Shown piece by piece: positions 18,795-27,828 of a stretch of DNA of 64,000 nucleotides (position 1 is its first letter; each line of letters starts with the position of its first letter). The position numbers and the translations under genes are program-made. This stretch comes from JAOARY01 sp045345765 (lineage in GTDB: Bacteria > Bacillota > Clostridia > Peptostreptococcales > Peptostreptococcaceae). The stretch is taken from NCBI GenBank assembly GCA_045345765.1, contig CP148265.1, positions 434,001 to 498,000 of the forward strand, in the 5' to 3' direction. The notes beneath the pieces were generated by a model. The model saw only the letters and a list, made by a program, of their open reading frames with translations. It ran no database searches and had not been told where the DNA came from.

Positions 18795-18820
18795 CTCTAA
18801 TATGGTCTTATTCAATTCAA

Positions 18821-18866
18821 TTAAAAAATAGCAGTATAAAAATAATCACTTATTTTCATACTGCTA
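18821..18866 (-). terminator. Terminator of the toxin-immunity operon (copy 3)
   Basis: TAGCAGTAT (18829-18837) pairs perfectly with ATACTGCTA (18858-18866), with a T-rich run following on the minus strand. The same right arm occurs 3' of copies 1 and 2 (about 16371 and 17778), where the left arm is altered. Confidence 0.72.
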
Positions 18867-18879
18867 AAATATCCTATTA

Positions 18880-19230
18880 TTATCTTATTTCTAAATTTTC
18901 TTTTATAAATTCTCCATTTAAATCAAAATACATACTATATCTACCCATACAAAATTCATCATAACCTATATCTATATCTATAATTATATTCATATCATCA
19001 AAATCTGGACTACCAAAACATTTTACACTTGCATAACGAACCCATGACTCAACTAGATTCCAGTCAAATTCTTCTACAATCTCTTCCATAAAAACAGGGT
19101 ACTTAGGATCATTTTCTTTATAATTTTTTATATATTCTCCAAATATTTCACAAAACCTATTCATAGCTCTTTCTTCTAAATTATATCTATTTATTAATTC
19201 TTTCATTTTTTCAACTAATATATTACTCAC
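18880..19230 (-). CDS. Putative immunity protein B, copy 3 (toxin-proximal)
   Basis: 116 residues, second gene after the toxin. Its variable block (NLVESWV in place of QLYPWI/V, and DIDIGYDEFCMGRY) distinguishes it from the other two copies. If it neutralises the present toxin tip, these residues are the first to test. GTG start abutting AAGGAG, as in the other copies. It is followed by a good terminator. Confidence 0.63.
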   Translation of the reverse strand: MSNILVEKMKELINRYNLEERAMNRFCEIFGEYIKNYKENDPKYPVFMEEIVEEFDWNLVESWVRYASVKCFGSPDFDDMNIIIDIDIGYDEFCMGRYSMYFDLNGEFIKENLEIR

Positions 19231-19239
19231 TCCTTTTCA

Positions 19240-19560
19240 TTAGAAAAAATCTATAATATCATCTTCAACTATTCCATCTAATCCAAATTCTATATCATAT
19301 ACGCCTATATGCACATCCTTGTAAAACATATACATTTCTATTATAATATTTACATGATCATATTTTGGACTTTCACAACATTTTAATGCAATACTATTTA
19401 TACTTACATCAAATTTATCTGGATTATAGTTTTTTGTAACCTCTTTTATATCATCTGGATATCTTTCTCTATAACTATCAAAATTATAATAGCAACTCTC
19501 TACTGCTTCTTCAAATAAATTGTATTTTTCAATTATCTTTTTTATTTCCGTATTAAACAT
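19240..19560 (-). CDS. Putative immunity protein A, copy 3 (cognate candidate)
   Basis: 106 residues from the ATG at 19558-19560, with AAAGGAGAAATT just upstream. A longer frame to 19590 overlaps the toxin stop and lacks a ribosome binding site. It begins 17 bp after the toxin stop codon on the same strand, the canonical position for a cognate immunity gene. Acidic and cytoplasmic, no recognised family. Confidence 0.66.
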   Translation of the reverse strand: MFNTEIKKIIEKYNLFEEAVESCYYNFDSYRERYPDDIKEVTKNYNPDKFDVSINSIALKCCESPKYDHVNIIIEMYMFYKDVHIGVYDIEFGLDGIVEDDIIDFF

Positions 19561-19577
19561 AATTTCTCCTTTCAAAA

Positions 19578-22500
19578 TTAATGTTTCCAAAATTTATCAA
19601 ATACAATAACACCTTTAGAATTTTTATTTCCATAAATTCGAATATCACCTACTTTAGAATTATTAACTCTGCCATCTATTTTTATCTCATAATCGTAATC
19701 TTTACCATTAACATCTTTCTTATTCAGTTTCTTTATTCCTTGTTCTCCTTTATCTCCAACTAAACCTTTTTCAGCTGTTTTTTCAATTTTTTCACGAAGA
19801 CCTTTTATTCCTTTTTTCTTAACGTCTTTCCAAACCTTTTCACTTATTTCATAATCAACATCCCCTATTTTTTTATTATTTTCTTTTTTCTCTTTAACCT
19901 TTTTAATATCTTTTTTTATTGTTAAATGTGAGCCTACTCCTAACTCATATATACAATCTCTTTGAAATTTTTTTGCAATAGCAATTCCAATAGCAGTTTT
20001 TGCTGCAATTTCAGCACTAAAGGCAATTGATACAAGTCCTCCAACTTCACTTAAACCTAATGCTACGCTATTTCTAGATTTTCTTTTTTCTTCCTTCTTT
20101 GGCCATTCACTTTCTATTTCAGTCCAAAGTTCATTTAGATATTCCTCTCTAGTAAATTCTACAGCATATATATAGCACTCCATTCTGTACATATCACATT
20201 CTAAAAATTTCATAAGTGGAGTCTTATACATTTCTTGTTTTCTAGCTAAGGATAACATTAATATCTTTGCGCCTATCTTCCCTACATAATATGCATATGA
20301 ATTATCATCATAACTATTATCAAAACAAGCTTCCCATAAATCGCCTAAAACTACTAATCTCCACAAATTCACATCTATACAAGCTTGTACAACACCTTTA
20401 GAAATATCATCCTCATACTGTTCATAAAATTCACTATCCATATTTAAACTATCTACAAATAACTTTCTTTGATGCTTTGAAATTGCAGTTTGCATAGCTT
20501 CTTCAATCGCAGTACTATTTAAAGTATATACATTCCAATTATTGTCACCTCTGGAATTTCTTTTTAAATTATTTTCTACGAAAGAAATTAACCATTTTAC
20601 ATATTTTGAATCTATGACTTTATTAATAAAATTTCCAGACTTATTCATAAATTTTGCTATAATATCATCATCATTTAGTAATAATAGTATACTATTATTT
20701 GTATAATTAATCGTTTTACTTTTTGCATCTATGTCCATATTTATAAAGTACATAGTCGCTACTTGATTATCATTGTCTTTATCTGTATATTTTATATTTA
20801 ATTTTATTCCAGATTCAATAGGTATTTGACATCCATCTTCTATATTATAACTTATTTTATAATACTCATCATCATTATAATCATGACTTTTGTCTCCCTC
20901 TATGCATATATAATATAATCCCCTTTTTAAATCTATGGTACAATCTTCATCTTTACCTTCCCCAGCACCATCAACTTCTTCTATTGTTCTTATACGACTT
21001 CCTACCCTTTGCTTTACTTTGAAGATATAATCAGAATCACTAGCAACATCATCTAATTTTATATTTACTTTTGCATCTTTATTTAATTCAAATTTAAAAT
21101 AATCACTATCTTTATATTTTATCAAACCTTTTATTTCTTTTCCTTCTGGCAAAAATGTAGCATAGTCTTTATCATCATTGAATTCATTTTGATCATCTAT
21201 TTTTGATTTATCAACAATTTTACAAGTAAATTCATACTCCTCTTGGCTATGACCTTCTGATGAATAAACATTAAAATAATATTTACCTTTCTTTAATATT
21301 CCTTCAGCAGACTCTTCTCCTCCACTGTTCATAACTTGGTTTTTTCTACTATCATACATTGCAAAACGATAATCACAACCATTTTGAACATTTTCTAATG
21401 ATAATTTAACACCTGCATCTTGCATCAAATTAAATTCATAATAATCTTCTTCACGCTCATGATGAATATTTGCATTTATAGTTTTTCTACTACCTATTCT
21501 CATATTATTAAATAAATTCTTAGTTGCTGAATCTATATCTCCATTTTTATCAATAACTCTATAAGTAGTTGAATTTGTTCCACCCTCATATTTATCACCA
21601 GTAATAGTAGTAACACCATCATATAAATTAGTTTTTAATGTATATGTATCATCAGAATCATAATTTCTACTATCTCCTTCAATATGAATATAATAAGTTT
21701 CTCCTCTTCTAACTTTATAGCCTCTCGCTAAAGCAAAATATTTTCCTGAACTTTTATTATATATATAATGCCACTCTATATCATCAGTTTTATTATCATC
21801 TTCATATACTGTAAGTTGATATTTTTCACCTCTAGGCATATTCCCTACCCAAAAATTTGCATACCCATCATCATTAAATCTTACTTCAAAAAAATCATCA
21901 TCTCTTTTGTCTGATATATATCCTTTAATTTCTCTATTCAATCTTATTATATTCGCTTCATCAAAATCATCATTTGGTTCTATCTCAAAATTAGTAACTC
22001 TTTTTTGTCTTCCTCTTGAATTTCTTAATGATTTTGCTTGTTTTTTTTCTGCATCATCATTAAAATAATAAGTTATAGTAAGATTTCTATCAATATTATT
22101 TCTACTAATCGCTTCTTGTTCTACTGCCTCTTCTTGCTCTACTACTTTTTCTTGTTCTACTGCTTCTTGTTGCTCTACTACTTCTTCTTGTTCTACTGCT
22201 TCTTCTTGCTCTACTACTTCTTCTTGTTCTACTGCTTCTTCTTGCTCTACTACTTTTTCTTGTTCTACTACTTCTTCTTGTTCTACTGCTTCTTCTTGCT
22301 CTACTACTTTTTCTTGTTCTACTACTTCTTCTTGTTCTACTGCTTCTTCTTGTTCTGCTACTTCTTCTTGTTCTACTACTTCTTCTTGCTCTAATACTTC
22401 TTCTTGCTCTAATACTTCTTCTTGCTCTACTACTTCTTCTTGTTCTTCTACTACTTCTTCTTGCTCTAATACTTCTTCTAGTTCTACTACTTCTTCTTGT

Positions 22501-23501
22501 TCTACTACTTCTTCTTGCTCTAATACTTCTTCTTGTTCTACTACTTCTTCTTGTTCTACTACTTCTTCTAGTTCTACTACTTCTTCTTGTTCTGCTACTT
22601 CTTCTTGTTCTACTACTTCTTCTTGTTCTACTACTTCTTCTTGCTCTAATACTTCTTCTTGTTCTAATTTCCTTGTCAAATCAAAAACAATTCTTTCAAC
22701 AGAATCACTATAAATATTTTGATTGTATGCAACATTAGATATTTTATTACTTATTCTATTACCATTTTTATTTACTAATTGAATATAGTCTCCCATATAT
22801 ATATCAAATATATTAGCTTCATCTTCTAAAGTTCCATAATCTCCAATTTCAGCAATTACATCTTTTTTATAAGAAACAGTTAAAATAAATTGATATAATT
22901 TATTTTTCTCTAAAAATGTTAAATCTACATTTTCTGAAATAAGATTATTATAAATTTCATTTTCATTATCTAATATTTTTAATTCAATTGAAGAATTTTC
23001 ACAATCAAAAATTTCTAAATATGTTTTTATAGATTCATCCAAAACAGTAGAAACAAACTGAAAAGGTAAAATTTTATTTTCATTTCCATCTAACTCTCTT
23101 TTAGAATTTTTAATATCTATAGCTTCTATATCTTCTTCAAATTCTAAATCTACACTATTTTCATCAATATCATTAATTTCTATATCTTCATCTTCAAGTT
23201 CATAAGATATTGTACCTTCTAAATCTTGTAACGATCTTGTCTTTCTTAATAAATCAATTATAATTCCCTTATCTAAATCTGAATTTCCAGATTCTATATC
23301 AATATAATCTTCTAATTCTGGGAATTCAATATTCAAATCTTTTAAAGAATCTAAATCAATATTTTCAAAATTAATTTCATCCTCAAAATTATTATTTGTG
23401 TTTTTTTCTGCTAACTCATATGCATATACTACATTTTGAGAAACCATAAGAAAAATCACTAAAAAACTTAATAATTTTTTAATCACTCTTACTTTTTTCA
23501 T
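19578..23501 (-). CDS. Large secreted polymorphic-toxin-like protein with Glu/Gln/Val repeat and PPC-like domains
   Basis: 1307 residues. Signal peptide 1-27 (hydrophobic core LLSFLVIFLMVSQNVVYA). An acidic N-terminal region runs to ~278. Residues 279-464 are 31 tandem hexapeptides of the VEQEEV type, probably a rigid helical or wall-spanning stalk. Three bacterial pre-peptidase C-terminal (PPC)-like beta domains follow (~502-628, 655-765, 767-893; EPNDDFDEA, DYYEFNL, DYFKFEL motifs). A helical region with a hydrophobic stretch comes next (~1148-1190), and a lysine-rich C-terminus (~1195-1307) ending GDIRIYG...GVIVFDKFWKH, the likely toxic tip. The tip vaguely resembles small RNase (BECR-fold) toxins, but I cannot assign it. 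Immunity-like genes follow directly. A promoter is present at 23566-23594. Confidence 0.72.
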   Translation of the reverse strand: MKKVRVIKKLLSFLVIFLMVSQNVVYAYELAEKNTNNNFEDEINFENIDLDSLKDLNIEFPELEDYIDIESGNSDLDKGIIIDLLRKTRSLQDLEGTISYELEDEDIEINDIDENSVDLEFEEDIEAIDIKNSKRELDGNENKILPFQFVSTVLDESIKTYLEIFDCENSSIELKILDNENEIYNNLISENVDLTFLEKNKLYQFILTVSYKKDVIAEIGDYGTLEDEANIFDIYMGDYIQLVNKNGNRISNKISNVAYNQNIYSDSVERIVFDLTRKLEQEEVLEQEEVVEQEEVVEQEEVAEQEEVVELEEVVEQEEVVEQEEVLEQEEVVEQEEVVELEEVLEQEEVVEEQEEVVEQEEVLEQEEVLEQEEVVEQEEVAEQEEAVEQEEVVEQEKVVEQEEAVEQEEVVEQEKVVEQEEAVEQEEVVEQEEAVEQEEVVEQQEAVEQEKVVEQEEAVEQEAISRNNIDRNLTITYYFNDDAEKKQAKSLRNSRGRQKRVTNFEIEPNDDFDEANIIRLNREIKGYISDKRDDDFFEVRFNDDGYANFWVGNMPRGEKYQLTVYEDDNKTDDIEWHYIYNKSSGKYFALARGYKVRRGETYYIHIEGDSRNYDSDDTYTLKTNLYDGVTTITGDKYEGGTNSTTYRVIDKNGDIDSATKNLFNNMRIGSRKTINANIHHEREEDYYEFNLMQDAGVKLSLENVQNGCDYRFAMYDSRKNQVMNSGGEESAEGILKKGKYYFNVYSSEGHSQEEYEFTCKIVDKSKIDDQNEFNDDKDYATFLPEGKEIKGLIKYKDSDYFKFELNKDAKVNIKLDDVASDSDYIFKVKQRVGSRIRTIEEVDGAGEGKDEDCTIDLKRGLYYICIEGDKSHDYNDDEYYKISYNIEDGCQIPIESGIKLNIKYTDKDNDNQVATMYFINMDIDAKSKTINYTNNSILLLLNDDDIIAKFMNKSGNFINKVIDSKYVKWLISFVENNLKRNSRGDNNWNVYTLNSTAIEEAMQTAISKHQRKLFVDSLNMDSEFYEQYEDDISKGVVQACIDVNLWRLVVLGDLWEACFDNSYDDNSYAYYVGKIGAKILMLSLARKQEMYKTPLMKFLECDMYRMECYIYAVEFTREEYLNELWTEIESEWPKKEEKRKSRNSVALGLSEVGGLVSIAFSAEIAAKTAIGIAIAKKFQRDCIYELGVGSHLTIKKDIKKVKEKKENNKKIGDVDYEISEKVWKDVKKKGIKGLREKIEKTAEKGLVGDKGEQGIKKLNKKDVNGKDYDYEIKIDGRVNNSKVGDIRIYGNKNSKGVIVFDKFWKH
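22110..22667 (-). repeat. 18-bp tandem coding repeat, 31 units
   Basis: 558 bp of in-frame 18-bp units encode (V/L/A)EQEE(V/A) hexapeptides, with a few EL, EK and QQ variants and one unit lengthened by one codon. Nearly identical units make it prone to expansion and contraction without frame loss. Confidence 0.96.
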
Positions 23502-23898
23502 TTTCTATCTCCCTTTTTATTATTTTTCATCCTTAAATAGATATATTAGGCACTTTTATGTGAATAAAATATCACTTAAAGAATTCTCTTCCAAGTTTAT
23601 CATAATAAAGTAAAAGTACAATAGTTTTTAAACAGAAAGCATATTTTAGCACTTTAAAGCATTTTTTGATTAAATATCTTTACTCCAAATGCATATTTTA
23701 CAACTTTAAAATTTTTAATTTCTAATCAATTCTTATTTCTAAATTTATTTTTTACCATAAATTTAATTTGATTCAAATTAATACATAGTAGTTAATTATT
23801 TTTTTTGATATACTGTTATAGAGATTTTAACTCATTTTAAGTTTGATAGTTTGAGCTTAATAATGAGTATTTGATTAAATAAAAAGGATGGTGGGGAA
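23502..23898. promoter_or_regulatory. Divergent intergenic region between toxin and caspase genes
   Basis: 397 bp without a gene. On the minus strand TTGGAA (23589-23594), a 17-bp spacer and TATTTT (23566-23571) form a plausible toxin promoter. Two near-identical 20-bp direct repeats, GCATATTTTA-x2-ACTTTAAA-like, lie at 23639-23658 and 23691-23710 (18 of 20 bases equal, 52 bp apart), upstream of both genes and possibly bound by a regulator. No clear plus-strand promoter could be fixed. Confidence 0.5.
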
Positions 23899-26331
23899 AT
23901 GAAAAAAATAACAAATAGCTTTATATTTATCTTAATATTTTGTTTAGGATTTAGTAATAGTTTTGCTAAAGAAGATTTGCAACTTAGTGAAGAAGAAATA
24001 CATGAAATATATTTACAAAATCTAAATAGCATAACAGAAGACAAAGCTTCAAGAAGTTTGAATTATTTAGATTTGAATTTTGATGGTTATCCATTAACCA
24101 AAGAAGATAGAGGAGAATTAAATTATGATCCAATTTTAGCAGATGAACTTTCTTTCGATTCTGGTATTGAAGGAATTATAACGAAAGAAGATATGGATTA
24201 CAGTACAGTAAACATTCAATCTTATGGAAAATTAAAACTATATCTTATCTGTGATAATGTCAATGAAGTTAATTTATTATTACAAAATTACAAAAAAGAG
24301 TCATTGAATCAATCTTCTATTGTAAATTCTAATTTAGGACAAATAAGATATATCGAATATAATATTGAAAAGCTTGAAGAATTATATCCTCTTGTTTTGA
24401 GTACAGATTTTACAACTGAACTAAATTATAAAATAATATGTGAATTTGAAGAAATGACTGAAATTACAGATATAGACTTCGAAGATGAAATATATATTAA
24501 TTTAAATGATAGTCATATAATAAATTATGAGCTAAAACCATCTAATGATACCTATCATGAAATTGAATATATAGTAGAAGATCCCTCAATAATAGAAATT
24601 ATAAATAATAAAATAATCCCACTAAAAACTGGTTCTACAAAAGTAAAGGGATATTGTACACCAGGTATTTGCAAAGATGAATTTGTAGTTTATGTAAGTA
24701 CAGAAACTAAACCTACTGACTTTGATTTTGAAAAACAAAATTACAAATTAGATATTAATGATGAATTTGAACCTACAATATTATTTACACCTTCTAATTC
24801 AGTTGTTTCTGATATTGAGTATTCGTCATCCAATACAGGCATATTAAATATAGAAGATGGTAAATTTCAATTGTTAGCACCAGGAAAAGTTAGCATAACA
24901 GGTAAAAGTCCTTCTTTAGGAATTGAAAAAACTGTAGATGTATATATCTCTATAAACACTAATATTCCAAGAAGACGCACGCTTATAATAGCTAATTATG
25001 ATTATCCAAAAAATAAAGATTTGGATGGACCAAAGTATGATGCTTATGCTATGAGAAAAACTTTAAACAATAGCTTCAATGATGATTATGGATTTGAAAC
25101 CATAAATACGGCCGAAAATATAGGTGTCGATGAAGTAGAAAATCTTATATCTGAAAATTTTAATGATGCTACTGATAATGATGTTTCTTATATATATTAT
25201 TCTGGTCATGGTTCTTATAATTCTCAATCAGAAGAATCTGCTCTTGAACTTGTTGACGAACCTCTGTATGCATCAGAATTAAAATCTTATCTTGATAAAA
25301 TAAAAGGTAAAAAAGTAATTATAATTGATGCTTGTGAATCTGGAGGTTTTGTTTCAAGAGATATGAATGATTCTAATGATAATTTTTCAGTAGGTTTTCT
25401 AAAAGCCTTTAAAGAAACACCTTCACAAATAGGTTCTTTAGTTGATTTTAGAGATTATCCTTATAAGGTTATAACAGCTGCATCAAAGACTGAATTATCT
25501 TATGAATATTCTAACCATAAACCACTTGAAAATGGTATGTGGTATTATGGATTATTTACAAGACATTTAACTGAAGGTAGTGGTTTTTATGAATATAATT
25601 ATCCTGCCGATTTAAATAATGATGATGCTGTTTCACTTGAAGAGTTGTATGAATTTACCTACAACAATGTTATGAAAAAAGCTATGGAATCAGAAGACCC
25701 TCAAACAGTATGTGTATATCCTCCAAATGATAGTTTTGTTGTATTTGGAAAAAGTAGTGGTATATCTGGCAAACATGTAGAAGATATTACATGTGAGCAA
25801 AATTCATTATTTTTAGATCTTGGTGAAGAATTTGAACTAGATGCCAATATTCTACCTAACGATGCACAAATAAAAACATTATTATATTATAGCGATGATT
25901 CAAATATTGCGAAAGTTGATCCAAATGGAAAAATCAAAGCTAATTCTATTGGACAAACTAAAATACATGCTTTATCTTTAGATGGATTTAAGGAAGTAGT
26001 TATTGATATTAATGTTAAAAATCTAAATAATATATCTAAATGGTCTACACTTGCTTCTAAAGACGAGAACAAAATATGGCAAATTACATTTAACAAAAAT
26101 CTAGATATTGACAATTTAGAAAATATAATAGCTATTTATGACTTTGATGATAATAAATTAGATACAACAATAAATATATCTGCTACCAAAGAAAATACAA
26201 TTGAAATAAGATTAAATAATACATCTTATCAAAATGGTAAAATGTATTATATGTTAATTGACAAAAATCTAAAATCAATAGATCAAGAAAATCTAAGTAA
26301 AGATATTTTTGTTCCTTTTTCAATTAAATAA
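23899..26331 (+). CDS. Secreted caspase-like (C14) protease with bacterial Ig-like domains
   Basis: 810 residues. Signal peptide 1-23 (IFILIFCLGFSNSFA). After an N-terminal region come two BIG2-like Ig domains (about 195-275 and 275-355). A caspase/metacaspase domain follows (~360-610) with the catalytic dyad visible: H437 in YYSGHGS and C479 in IIDACESGG. A third BIG2-like domain (~625-705) and a final SbsA/Big_5-like domain (~715-810) complete it. Metacaspase-like enzymes usually cleave after Arg/Lys, often with calcium. Secretion and the Ig domains suggest an extracellular or cell-wall role. It is divergent from the large toxin, so it could process it or act beside it; this is inference. 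Start ATG with GGTGGGG upstream. Confidence 0.85.
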   Translation: MKKITNSFIFILIFCLGFSNSFAKEDLQLSEEEIHEIYLQNLNSITEDKASRSLNYLDLNFDGYPLTKEDRGELNYDPILADELSFDSGIEGIITKEDMDYSTVNIQSYGKLKLYLICDNVNEVNLLLQNYKKESLNQSSIVNSNLGQIRYIEYNIEKLEELYPLVLSTDFTTELNYKIICEFEEMTEITDIDFEDEIYINLNDSHIINYELKPSNDTYHEIEYIVEDPSIIEIINNKIIPLKTGSTKVKGYCTPGICKDEFVVYVSTETKPTDFDFEKQNYKLDINDEFEPTILFTPSNSVVSDIEYSSSNTGILNIEDGKFQLLAPGKVSITGKSPSLGIEKTVDVYISINTNIPRRRTLIIANYDYPKNKDLDGPKYDAYAMRKTLNNSFNDDYGFETINTAENIGVDEVENLISENFNDATDNDVSYIYYSGHGSYNSQSEESALELVDEPLYASELKSYLDKIKGKKVIIIDACESGGFVSRDMNDSNDNFSVGFLKAFKETPSQIGSLVDFRDYPYKVITAASKTELSYEYSNHKPLENGMWYYGLFTRHLTEGSGFYEYNYPADLNNDDAVSLEELYEFTYNNVMKKAMESEDPQTVCVYPPNDSFVVFGKSSGISGKHVEDITCEQNSLFLDLGEEFELDANILPNDAQIKTLLYYSDDSNIAKVDPNGKIKANSIGQTKIHALSLDGFKEVVIDINVKNLNNISKWSTLASKDENKIWQITFNKNLDIDNLENIIAIYDFDDNKLDTTINISATKENTIEIRLNNTSYQNGKMYYMLIDKNLKSIDQENLSKDIFVPFSIK

Positions 26332-26346
26332 TAATAATAATAAAAT

Positions 26347-26444
26347 AGGGCTGTCTCACTAAGAAATCCCATCTCAATATACTGTGTTATAAATTAAAAG
26401 CAAACACAATATGTTTTTGGACTTTTTCTTAGTACAACAACCCT
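26347..26444. repeat. 98-bp near-palindromic element, copy 1
   Basis: The ends AGGGCTGTCTCACTAAGAAA and (inverted) AGGGTTGTTGTACTAAGAAA form ~20-bp imperfect terminal inverted repeats. The interior, including CAATATACTGTGTTATAA, matches copy 2 at 53202-53299 in inverted orientation, with equal length (98 bp). It sits between the convergent caspase and 26477-27616 genes and may also act as a terminator. MITE-like. Confidence 0.8.
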
Positions 26445-26476
26445 GTTTTTAATTTCATCTTTAATAATTAATTATA

Positions 26477-27616
26477 TTAAAGTTCATAAAAAATACTTAT
26501 ATCATTAAATTCTTCTTTTTCAAAATCATATATCTTACTAAAATCTATATCAAATAATATTTCCTTTAGATATGTGTTCAGTTTATTTTTGAATTTCTCC
26601 CTATAAGTTATTCTTCCTTTTAAGGTAGATATTTCTCTATTTTTATCCAATATCAATTTTCTATTTTCTTTTACAAACCTTAGCATTTCTTTTTTTAATT
26701 TTTTATCAACTTGACTTGTTAAACTCTCCTTTTGATAATATTTATCTAAATTAAAACTCCCCCCATTATACATTTTTAATGCTATTTCTAATTCATCAAA
26801 AAATAATGAGCTACAAAAATCATAGGATGATTTTTCTTTTAATAATATTAAAAATGCTAAAAGAACTTCTACTTTATTATTAAAATCCATATCTGTTAAT
26901 ATATTTGTACTCTTTGCTAATCTTTTAATTATCTTATTAAAAAATACTCTATTTAAATCTTCTAAATTTAAATTTCCTTTTTCTAGTGAATTAAATCCAA
27001 TGAATGACATATTAAAATCAGGAACTGCTACTTCATTTTTGAATATTTTACAAACCAAGGCATATACATCTTCTTTTATATCTTCATAAACGCTTTCAAG
27101 TATTATATACGCATATTCTTCTAATGTAAAATTATTTTTTTCATTTTCATATTTTTCTTTTATTTCTTTCTTTACTTCCTTATCCCTAAATAATATATTT
27201 ATTATTTTTTCCTTTATAAAATCTTCATCTACATCTAAAAATTCTAATAAATTTTCATAAGCATTATGTTTTAAAACACTTGAAAAAATATCTATACCAA
27301 ATTCTTTTTTAAATATATTTTCATAAATTTTTTTTACACCATAAAAAATAAATTCTTGTTCATAAATATCTAACATCTTTGAATAAGAATATTTTTTACC
27401 ATTTATATCATAGGCTATCTCACTTTTATTTATCGCATTTTCTATTATATCTTCTAATATCTGTGATTTTTTATATTCTGATTTGTATCCTAATTTAGAA
27501 AGTTCCATTTGTAATACTTTTTGGACTTTATTTATAACAATATTATATTTATTATCTATGTTCAGTTTTAATTCTTTCTCATTCCTCTGCGTGTCTTCTA
27601 TTATTATCCTTTTCAT
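26477..27616 (-). CDS. Uncharacterised cytoplasmic protein
   Basis: 379 residues, no signal peptide or membrane segment, strongly charged and mostly helical by composition, with a lysine-rich C-terminal region that may be coiled (residues ~300-350). I recognise no family motif, cysteine cluster or catalytic pattern. The ATG start has a GGAGG-type ribosome binding site (TCCTCC on the plus strand at about 27619). It appears monocistronic: a 98-bp element lies 3' and a pair of 20-bp direct repeats lies in the upstream region. Base composition is like the surroundings. Confidence 0.72.
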   Translation of the reverse strand: MKRIIIEDTQRNEKELKLNIDNKYNIVINKVQKVLQMELSKLGYKSEYKKSQILEDIIENAINKSEIAYDINGKKYSYSKMLDIYEQEFIFYGVKKIYENIFKKEFGIDIFSSVLKHNAYENLLEFLDVDEDFIKEKIINILFRDKEVKKEIKEKYENEKNNFTLEEYAYIILESVYEDIKEDVYALVCKIFKNEVAVPDFNMSFIGFNSLEKGNLNLEDLNRVFFNKIIKRLAKSTNILTDMDFNNKVEVLLAFLILLKEKSSYDFCSSLFFDELEIALKMYNGGSFNLDKYYQKESLTSQVDKKLKKEMLRFVKENRKLILDKNREISTLKGRITYREKFKNKLNTYLKEILFDIDFSKIYDFEKEEFNDISIFYEL

Positions 27617-27646
27617 ATACTCCTCCGATTTTTTTACTTAGCTTAA

Positions 27647-27686
27647 TTATGTATTAATATTCTCTATTATGTATTAATATTCTCTA
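27647..27686. repeat. Perfect 20-bp tandem direct repeat in a promoter region
   Basis: TTATGTATTAATATTCTCTA occurs twice in immediate succession (27647-27666, 27667-27686), 30-70 bp upstream of the minus-strand gene at 27616. It could be an operator pair or a duplicated promoter element. Confidence 0.85.
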
Positions 27687-27828
27687 TATTTACTTAATTT
27701 TATCAAAATAAAAAGACATATGTCAATCAAACAAAGATTTAGTAGTTTCTTTGCGCTTTGTTTAATTAAAGTACATTTCCTTACATGTCTATATTTTCTT
27801 AAACATTCAAAACACTACTTCAAAATTC

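Noticed and set aside
22038..22394. Plus-strand open frame of 118 codons rich in Phe/Leu/Tyr across the repeat
   Set aside because: It is the antisense of the GAA/CAA-rich repeat; it has no ribosome binding site and its composition follows from the other strand.
22110..22667. Regular short repeats that might suggest a CRISPR array
   Set aside because: Units are contiguous 18-bp coding repeats with no spacers and lie inside one long open frame.
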